A program made the position numbers and the translations under genes. Shown here piece after piece: positions 5,493-11,337 of a stretch of 11,337 nt of DNA (positions are counted from its first letter, which is position 1; each line of letters starts with the position of its first letter). Origin of the DNA: CAYJLC01 sp044426355 (GTDB taxonomy: Bacteria > Bacillota > Clostridia > Oscillospirales > Butyricicoccaceae). Below the pieces are notes generated by a model that ran no database searches, was not told the DNA's origin, and was given only the letters and a program-made list of their open reading frames with translations. The DNA lies in assembly GCA_044426355.1 (NCBI GenBank), contig JAWXUO010000056.1, positions 1 through 11,337 on the forward strand, in the 5' to 3' direction.

Positions 5493-8400
5493 TTAATCTT
5501 GTAAAAACAGATTGTTATATCTATTTATAATCGTTGCAATTTCTGCACGACTAGCATTTGTGCTAGGGTCGATTGTTGTATCTGTTTTACCTTTTATAAT
5601 TTCGTTTTCTACAGCCCATTGCATGCTATCAACAGCATATTCAGAAATTTCGTCTATATCAGTATATTTTGATAAATCTGCACGATTTCCATCGTCATTT
5701 TCTTTATATGCAGTATACCTTGCAAGAATTGTAACGATTTGCTCACGAGTTAGCTCGTCTTCTGGTTTATACAGATTTTCGCCAACACCGTATACAATAC
5801 CGTTTTGCGATGCCCAAGTTACAGATTTTGCATACCATACGCTACTGCTTACATCATCAAACATATTTGTAAGCTCAACTTCTGGTTCTCCCTCTAGTCT
5901 GTATAAAACTTCAACTATCATAGCTCTTGTTGTATCTGTATAAGGAGAGAATATTCTATCTGCTGTACCTATCATTAGACCTGAATAAAATGCACCTAAA
6001 ACATCATCATAAAACCAGTCTGTTTCGAAAACATCATCAAAAGGATTTTCTAAAGGTGTAGTTGTGTTGCTACTACTACCACTGCTACCATCACCACTTC
6101 CACTGCTAGTCGGTGGAACATATTGGTCGTCTATCATAACGCTAAACGTAGTTGTATTTGTGTAATCATTAATACCCGTAAGTTTAACTATTACTTCTGA
6201 TGGACTAACAACAGACATTACCTCTATATTATAATCATAAAACATAACTTGTGTATCTGGGTCTGCATTATATGCTTTATCGTTTACATATAGTTCCAAC
6301 TGATTAATATCTAAAGTTGCAGTAGTTTTTACAACTGGGTCAGCTTTGTAAATTATGCCCTCTCGAACATTATTCCCTATTCCTGTCCCTGCTTCTTGTG
6401 TATCTATTTTACTTGTAACTTCTGTTGTTCCACGATAATCACCCAAACCATGGATTATATATTCTCCATCAGATGATGTTGATATATAATAATCTGACCC
6501 ATAACCTAGTACTATAGTCGTAGTATCTGGATAAGAATTATAATAATGTAGCACTAAATCTTCTGTAAAATAGTATTTTCCATCTGGTCTTTGATAGATA
6601 GTTTCACTTTGAAATATATCTACAATAGTTTCTACGTGTACAGCACTACTGTTATAAGGAATTATGATTATATTAAAAGTAATTTCTGAGCCTGCATAGT
6701 CACCTTTACCAACTAGTGTTACTTTACTATTTTCATAATTTAACACTAAATTTTTAACGTCATAGTCTACACCATAAACTAAAGTTATTGGGTCTGCAAC
6801 TCCTACTCCACCATTTACTTGTATAGTAAGGTCTTCTATATCAAACACCCCACCAAGAACTCCCTCACGTTCTGTTACTTGGTAAACAGCATATATTATA
6901 CCGTCGCTAATATCTTTTGTACCAGTTGCATTAGCACCAGCCGAAGATACTGTGTATTTAAAAGTTGTTTCTCCAGTATATGAACCAATACCTTGTATAG
7001 TAACTGTACGATTTGTAAGGTCTGTATTTGTTATAGTATAGTCTGTTCCAAGTACTAGTCTTGTTCCCTCTACCACAATTTTTAAATCTTCTGCAAGATA
7101 TAATAAATTATCTGGTCTATAATATACAGTCGGCACTTGTTCGATTATTCCTTGAGAGAAATCTTTGCTAGTTCCAGAGCCTGCTTGTTGCACGTTTATA
7201 TAGAAAGTTTCGCTACCACCTAGTCTATCATCATTATCAAGTCCTTGCACTGTAATTAGATGTGTCATCGTTGTAGGACTGCCGTCTAAACCTGCATTTG
7301 CATAGCTCCATTTACTATCTAAAACATGGCTATCTATTTTGTACTCAGTGCCTTGGAAAAAATCGTTACCATCTCCAGCTGTTAAAACTATATCTTCTAA
7401 ATATAATTCTCCATCTGGTCTATAGTAGAAACTATCTGCTATATTTATTAAACCGTAGTTAATATTCGTACCAGTTCCCGCTGTTTTTGGAGAAACAAAG
7501 TATGATACAGAGTTATTACTTACCCTTGCCATAAAGTTTATTGCAGATTGGTTATTCGCATCGTTTAATAGCTTCATAGCATCAATAAAAGTTGTTGAAT
7601 ATTTAACTGTTACAGCTATAAATTCTTTTATTCCATCGCCGTTTAAATCGCTCCAAATCGGCGTAATACTTTCATAATCGTGAATAGTAAGCGTTGTTTT
7701 ATAAACTGGGTGAATTAGAGTTAAATCATCAATATCTACAGTATAGTCTGGCTTAATATATAGATTATCTATATTTACAAACGTTGTGGAAGAAACTAAA
7801 TTTACATAAAATTCTCTTGTTTCGCCTGTAAGTTCGCCTTGACCTATAACATTTACTTGAACAGTATTTGATATAATTTTATTATTATCTATAATTGTTG
7901 ACCAGTCTGTTATTTCTATTACAAAATGTTCATCAGGAATTAAAGTATATCCATCTAAAACAAGCTGAATATTTGCTTGAATTTCTTCAAGTAAAGTATC
8001 TTGTTTATCTGTTTCAGTTGATTGTGAATCTGCATTACCAGGAATTTGAATTGGTTCTACAAGGTCGATTATCCCTTTAAAAACATCTAGTCCTGTACCT
8101 GACCCTGCAATATCTGTTTCAAAATCGAAAGTTACAGTTCCTGTATATCCACTTCCTGCAATAGCTGTAACAATTGCTGTTTTATCATCTATATCTATAG
8201 TGTAATCTTTATCTTTTTCTAGCATAACAAGAGTATCGCTACCATCTGTTACCCAAAGCACAAGGTCATCTTCTAGGTGATATGTTCCATCTAGTCTTTG
8301 GTATACTGTTTCTACTAAATGTATTTCGCCTTTTGAAAAATCGTCTGCATCACCAGAACCTGCTGGCTGTGGTTGAATTTCGAAATTATAATAATAACTA

Positions 8401-11337
8401 TTTCCATCTAATAACCCATTAGTTTTAATTGTTATTTCTATTATTGTTGTATCAGAAGAACTTCCTTTTGTTGATATAATCTCATACGCAGTCGTTGATA
8501 CTGCTGTATCACTTCCTACTGCATATATTTTTATTAAACTTACATCTACAGTATTATCTGGTCTAAAGTAAATTGCACTAGTATCTAGTGGTTCTATCTT
8601 AGAGTTTACATAATATGGTACATTTTCTTCTTTTTTAACACCAGTGTAATCATTTATGCCAATTACATCAATTGAAATAGCAGGGTATGTATCTGTTCCT
8701 ACTTTATATCCTGCGTCAGCTAAAACATAGTCTAAAGTGTAGTCTACACCATAAGTAAGCGTTGTAGTATTATATTTAACTACAATATCGCTAGGGTCTG
8801 GACGTCCACCAAGACCAATTTCTAAGGCAGGGTCATAATATCCAGAAACTCCATGCCCTGTTGTTTTGTTTACAACAACATTAATTGTATCGTTAGTCGA
8901 TTCTAAATCCCCTAGAAGTTTGTATGTTTTTTCAATTACGCCTGTAAAATTGCCTAAACCTGTTACTTTAAGAGTTATTTCGCCTACACCAATTCCTACA
9001 AAATTAGTTATAACTGTATCTGTTTCAGTTTCGTAATAAGTTAAAGTATAGTCATAGCCTTTTATCAATAGTTGTTTTGTAGAGTTATATGTATAATATA
9101 ACTCTACATCTTGCTCGTTTTGACCAAGTTTACCTGAGCTATCCTTATTTTCAGATGAATATAACTTAGTATCTAAGAAATTATCCAAAGTTACATTTGG
9201 GTCTTGAACAGAACGAGGAAGAATTTCTACGGTAGACATTAAATATCCTGCGTAGTTTTGCGAAGTTGTTCCGTAGTTATAAATACTATCTGCTTCTCCT
9301 GTTGTAGAAACAGCACTTACTATTGCATTGATAGTTTGAACATCTACAAAAGTATCGTTATTATTATAGTATGTTTTTTTATCCGATTGTAATAATTTTG
9401 GTATGTATTCTCCACCATCGCCTTTTACCATCTCACGATTATCAAACGTAAATACAAGTTTTTCTAAAAGTTCTTCTGTTGTATAAGGATATTTATTACC
9501 TCTATAGTATATATTACCAAAGTCTATGCTATAACTTCCTACCTTTGCTAGAGAAATATCTGTAGAGCCGATTGCTAAAACACGACTTACTGAATTGTCT
9601 TTACTAGCAAAAGCATCAAAATTATATTTTTCAGTGTTTTTTGTTGATACTGTAGCTATACTAAATAACGATTGCGTTGACGCTGTTTTTTCAGTTATAT
9701 CTACCGTGTATGAGCCAAGTTCTGTGATAATATAATCTGTTAAAATTTTACCACTGCTATCTGTTAAAATTAGGTTTAATTCTTCGATATTTGCAACACT
9801 TTTTCCATTTTCTTGAATAGTATAGTAGTCAAACAAGCTGTTACCACGATAACAGTCGTAAATTCCTGTAGTATTTGGCACAAGTTTAACTATATAGTCT
9901 GTTACAGAGATTTCAACTTCTCCCGTTCCAGTTGGAAGTATATTACCTAAGTGTGGATTTTGATAAAAATATGCATTACGATATATTGTACCATTATTTA
10001 CAAGCCCACTTATTGTATCAACGCTTAACATTGAATAGTTTACTCCATCGTCTGGATTTACACCGTTTTCAAAACCGTCAAAGTCGAGAGCTATATTATC
10101 TGTATAAAATCTTAACGTTTCGTTTATACCGATGTTAAAATCTTCGTCTACTAGTGTAAAATCGCCATAAACTTTATAATGTCCATTTCTTGAGGTACTT
10201 GTTTTATTATAATTTGTAGGTACTAAAGCAAGCATACAACTCCAGTTTTCTACATTTGATGTGTTATATGAGAAAACCGAAAAATTATCAACATTTACAT
10301 AAGCTTGGTAGCTTAAATTATAATGATAAATTATAGCCGAACCACCATCTGCATTACCAAGGTTTACTTCTGTATTATAAGAACCTATAACACCCTCATT
10401 TACAAGGTGTATTTCGCCACCTAAAATATTTATTACACTGCCAGTTGTCGCGTTAATATTACCTATCGCTCGCCCACTTTGTCCAGAACCTAGATAAAAA
10501 ATACCATCGTATATATTTATCGTTCCATGAACTCCAGACGCAGCACCTTTACCTATAACAGAACCATGATAGTTACCCGGTGTTCCAGTTATTACACTTC
10601 CGTATATATTAAGTGTGCTTTTAGAGCCTACTTGTATTCCTGCTGCTCTATATCGTGATTGACCTAGATATAGATTGTCATCATCTGTTCCGTATATATT
10701 AAGTGTGCTTGAATTTGTAATATCAATTGTAGAATTTAAATAATTCGTACTTGTTGATATATAAGGAACTATAGAGTTGTATCCCTCTATAAATAAATTT
10801 GTATCACGCGAAACAAGTACTACAGTCGAAGTTGATAGATAGTATATGTTAAGGTCTTTAAATGTTACATTCGCAGTACCACCACTTCCTGCTGGTATCT
10901 CAATTCTAATATTTGATGAAATTTTAGAATTAACACTACTTACAATGATTTCTTTATTTGTATTAATCGTTAACACACTATTTACAAAAGTAACATCACC
11001 TGTTTCAAGATATTCTGATGCATTTTTCGTTGTAACTACAATATCGTTTAATGTTACACTACTAAAAGAATCCGAACTGCTTCCTGGTGTTGCATTATTC
11101 ATAGTTCCACCTACAGCAGACGCACCATAACGAGAATTCATCGTTAAAGTTCCACCGTATTCTACTATATTAAGGTTTTTACCATCTGCAACCATAACAG
11201 TTGGTACAGAAGATGGCGACCCTACATCATATTTTACTGTTAGATTATTATCATAACCTGAGAATAATGTTACATTTGTATCTGATAGCAAATAAAATAA
11301 AGGAAGATTTGGATCATCACTTGCTACATTTATATTA
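5493..11337 (-). CDS. Giant S-layer homology domain surface protein, N-terminus beyond window
   Basis: At least 1947 residues are visible. The frame is open to the window edge, so the true start and signal peptide lie outside. Residue numbers here count from the first complete codon (11336). Residues about 40-345 look like a right-handed beta-solenoid, with rungs such as STLNIYG, GTINIYDG and GSVINILGG, and resemble carbohydrate-binding beta-helix regions of clostridial surface proteins. A less repetitive middle part follows (about 345-755). Next comes a stalk of degenerate Ig-like modules (about 755-1737) marked by RPDGxYxLEDL, DYTI, GxGxYTG and AGSGT motifs. A single DLNGDGIKE calcium-type loop sits at 1230-1238. 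After a Ser/Gly/Thr linker (about 1741-1765), three SLH domains close the protein; these bind pyruvylated wall polymer. Role inferred: S-layer or large adhesin-like wall protein. The 135-nt gap to mgtE has no strong terminator. Confidence 0.93.
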   Translation of the reverse strand, partial: NINVASDDPNLPLFYLLSDTNVTLFSGYDNNLTVKYDVGSPSSVPTVMVADGKNLNIVEYGGTLTMNSRYGASAVGGTMNNATPGSSSDSFSSVTLNDIVVTTKNASEYLETGDVTFVNSVLTINTNKEIIVSSVNSKISSNIRIEIPAGSGGTANVTFKDLNIYYLSTSTVVLVSRDTNLFIEGYNSIVPYISTSTNYLNSTIDITNSSTLNIYGTDDDNLYLGQSRYRAAGIQVGSKSTLNIYGSVITGTPGNYHGSVIGKGAASGVHGTINIYDGIFYLGSGQSGRAIGNINATTGSVINILGGEIHLVNEGVIGSYNTEVNLGNADGGSAIIYHYNLSYQAYVNVDNFSVFSYNTSNVENWSCMLALVPTNYNKTSTSRNGHYKVYGDFTLVDEDFNIGINETLRFYTDNIALDFDGFENGVNPDDGVNYSMLSVDTISGLVNNGTIYRNAYFYQNPHLGNILPTGTGEVEISVTDYIVKLVPNTTGIYDCYRGNSLFDYYTIQENGKSVANIEELNLILTDSSGKILTDYIITELGSYTVDITEKTASTQSLFSIATVSTKNTEKYNFDAFASKDNSVSRVLAIGSTDISLAKVGSYSIDFGNIYYRGNKYPYTTEELLEKLVFTFDNREMVKGDGGEYIPKLLQSDKKTYYNNNDTFVDVQTINAIVSAVSTTGEADSIYNYGTTSQNYAGYLMSTVEILPRSVQDPNVTLDNFLDTKLYSSENKDSSGKLGQNEQDVELYYTYNSTKQLLIKGYDYTLTYYETETDTVITNFVGIGVGEITLKVTGLGNFTGVIEKTYKLLGDLESTNDTINVVVNKTTGHGVSGYYDPALEIGLGGRPDPSDIVVKYNTTTLTYGVDYTLDYVLADAGYKVGTDTYPAISIDVIGINDYTGVKKEENVPYYVNSKIEPLDTSAIYFRPDNTVDVSLIKIYAVGSDTAVSTTAYEIISTKGSSSDTTIIEITIKTNGLLDGNSYYYNFEIQPQPAGSGDADDFSKGEIHLVETVYQRLDGTYHLEDDLVLWVTDGSDTLVMLEKDKDYTIDIDDKTAIVTAIAGSGYTGTVTFDFETDIAGSGTGLDVFKGIIDLVEPIQIPGNADSQSTETDKQDTLLEEIQANIQLVLDGYTLIPDEHFVIEITDWSTIIDNNKIISNTVQVNVIGQGELTGETREFYVNLVSSTTFVNIDNLYIKPDYTVDIDDLTLIHPVYKTTLTIHDYESITPIWSDLNGDGIKEFIAVTVKYSTTFIDAMKLLNDANNQSAINFMARVSNNSVSYFVSPKTAGTGTNINYGLINIADSFYYRPDGELYLEDIVLTAGDGNDFFQGTEYKIDSHVLDSKWSYANAGLDGSPTTMTHLITVQGLDNDDRLGGSETFYINVQQAGSGTSKDFSQGIIEQVPTVYYRPDNLLYLAEDLKIVVEGTRLVLGTDYTITNTDLTNRTVTIQGIGSYTGETTFKYTVSSAGANATGTKDISDGIIYAVYQVTEREGVLGGVFDIEDLTIQVNGGVGVADPITLVYGVDYDVKNLVLNYENSKVTLVGKGDYAGSEITFNIIIIPYNSSAVHVETIVDIFQSETIYQRPDGKYYFTEDLVLHYYNSYPDTTTIVLGYGSDYYISTSSDGEYIIHGLGDYRGTTEVTSKIDTQEAGTGIGNNVREGIIYKADPVVKTTATLDINQLELYVNDKAYNADPDTQVMFYDYNIEVMSVVSPSEVIVKLTGINDYTNTTTFSVMIDDQYVPPTSSGSGDGSSGSSSNTTTPLENPFDDVFETDWFYDDVLGAFYSGLMIGTADRIFSPYTDTTRAMIVEVLYRLEGEPEVELTNMFDDVSSSVWYAKSVTWASQNGIVYGVGENLYKPEDELTREQIVTILARYTAYKENDDGNRADLSKYTDIDEISEYAVDSMQWAVENEIIKGKTDTTIDPSTNASRAEIATIINRYNNLFLQD
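5517..6041 (-). other. Three SLH domains at the C-terminus of the giant surface protein
   Basis: SLH 1 is about 6041-5895 (FDDVFETDWFYDDV ... FSPYTDTTRAMIVEVLYRL), SLH 2 about 5861-5709 (FDDVSSSVWYAKSV ... YKPEDELTREQIVTILARY) and SLH 3 about 5666-5517 (YTDIDEISEYAVDSMQWA ... ASRAEIATIINRY). The TRA/TRE/SRA-type triplets at the start of the last helix of each domain are the positions known to contact the secondary wall polymer. SLH 1 has TRA, SLH 2 TRE and SLH 3 SRA, so the set looks functional. Confidence 0.95.
6126..9074 (-). repeat. Array of degenerate Ig-like repeat modules within the surface protein
   Basis: About nine to ten modules of roughly 85-110 residues. Each begins near a Y-x-R-P-D-G/N motif (for example near 8564, 8297, 7754, 7421, 7118, 6590), continues with an EDL-strand and a GxDYTI strand, and closes at a GxGxYTG turn (for example near 8960, 8660, 8156, 7844, 6992, 6710, 6449). 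Many are joined by AGSGT-DxxxGII linkers. The protein motif is conserved, but the DNA copies have diverged widely, so this is an old array and not a recent tandem expansion. Confidence 0.8.
10598..10710 (-). repeat. 23-nt exact direct repeat marking beta-solenoid rungs
   Basis: The same 23 bases, containing the core CCGTATATATTAAG, occur at 10598-10620 and 10688-10710, exactly 90 nt (30 codons) apart. Both encode STLNIYG. The identity at synonymous positions over a 30-residue period suggests a fairly recent duplication or conversion of a solenoid rung, in contrast to the worn-down stalk repeats. Confidence 0.8.

Noticed and set aside
6126..9074. Repeat array as CRISPR or a DNA satellite
   Set aside because: The repetition exists at protein level with a period of about 85-110 residues; the DNA copies differ, and there are no short exact repeats with unique spacers.
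11289..11291. TTG at 11291 as the start of the giant surface protein
   Set aside because: The frame is open without a stop to the window edge, no ribosome site precedes the TTG, and no signal peptide follows it, so the gene is cut by the window.

Overview
The window looks like chromosomal DNA from a low-GC Gram-positive bacterium, most likely a member of the Clostridia. The evidence is strong AT bias, purine-rich AAGGAG/GAGGTGA ribosome binding sites, consensus sigma-A promoters with 17-nt spacers, a tRNA gene with an encoded CCA end, a lipoprotein signal, and a giant surface protein ending in three SLH domains. The genus cannot be read from the sequence. Every supported gene lies on the minus strand, so transcription runs from high to low coordinates.

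In the order of transcription: (1) 11337-5493 is a very large S-layer-type protein, cut at its N-terminus by the window edge. It has a beta-solenoid front part, a long stalk of degenerate Ig-like repeats, a Ser/Gly linker and three SLH domains for cell-wall anchoring. (2) A 135-nt gap holds a 14-bp perfect inverted repeat with a third copy of its half-site. (3) 5357-3951 encodes an MgtE magnesium channel with a complete N-domain, CBS pair and membrane domain. (4) 3862-2948 encodes a DegV-family lipid-binding protein with its own promoter. (5) 2885-2810 is tRNA-Thr(GGU) with its own promoter and terminator. (6) 2745-826 looks like a three-gene operon: lipoprotein, four-helix membrane protein, and a MacB/LolD-type ABC ATPase with no permease beside it. 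(7) 762-307 encodes a small zinc-ribbon protein with a Gly/His/Arg-rich tail, read from its own promoter and followed by a hairpin terminator. (8) From about 138 down to the window start, a near-consensus promoter drives what looks like a structured non-coding RNA that continues outside the window.

Most genes here are ordinary housekeeping or envelope functions: Mg2+ homeostasis, fatty-acid binding, a tRNA and the cell surface. The parts with least explanation are the strongly promoted non-coding transcript at 1-138, the zinc-ribbon/GHR-tail protein beside it, the lipoprotein/membrane protein/orphan ATPase operon that starts directly behind a tRNA terminator, and the three-copy repeat ahead of mgtE. 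No mobile element, CRISPR array, toxin-antitoxin pair or defence gene was seen.
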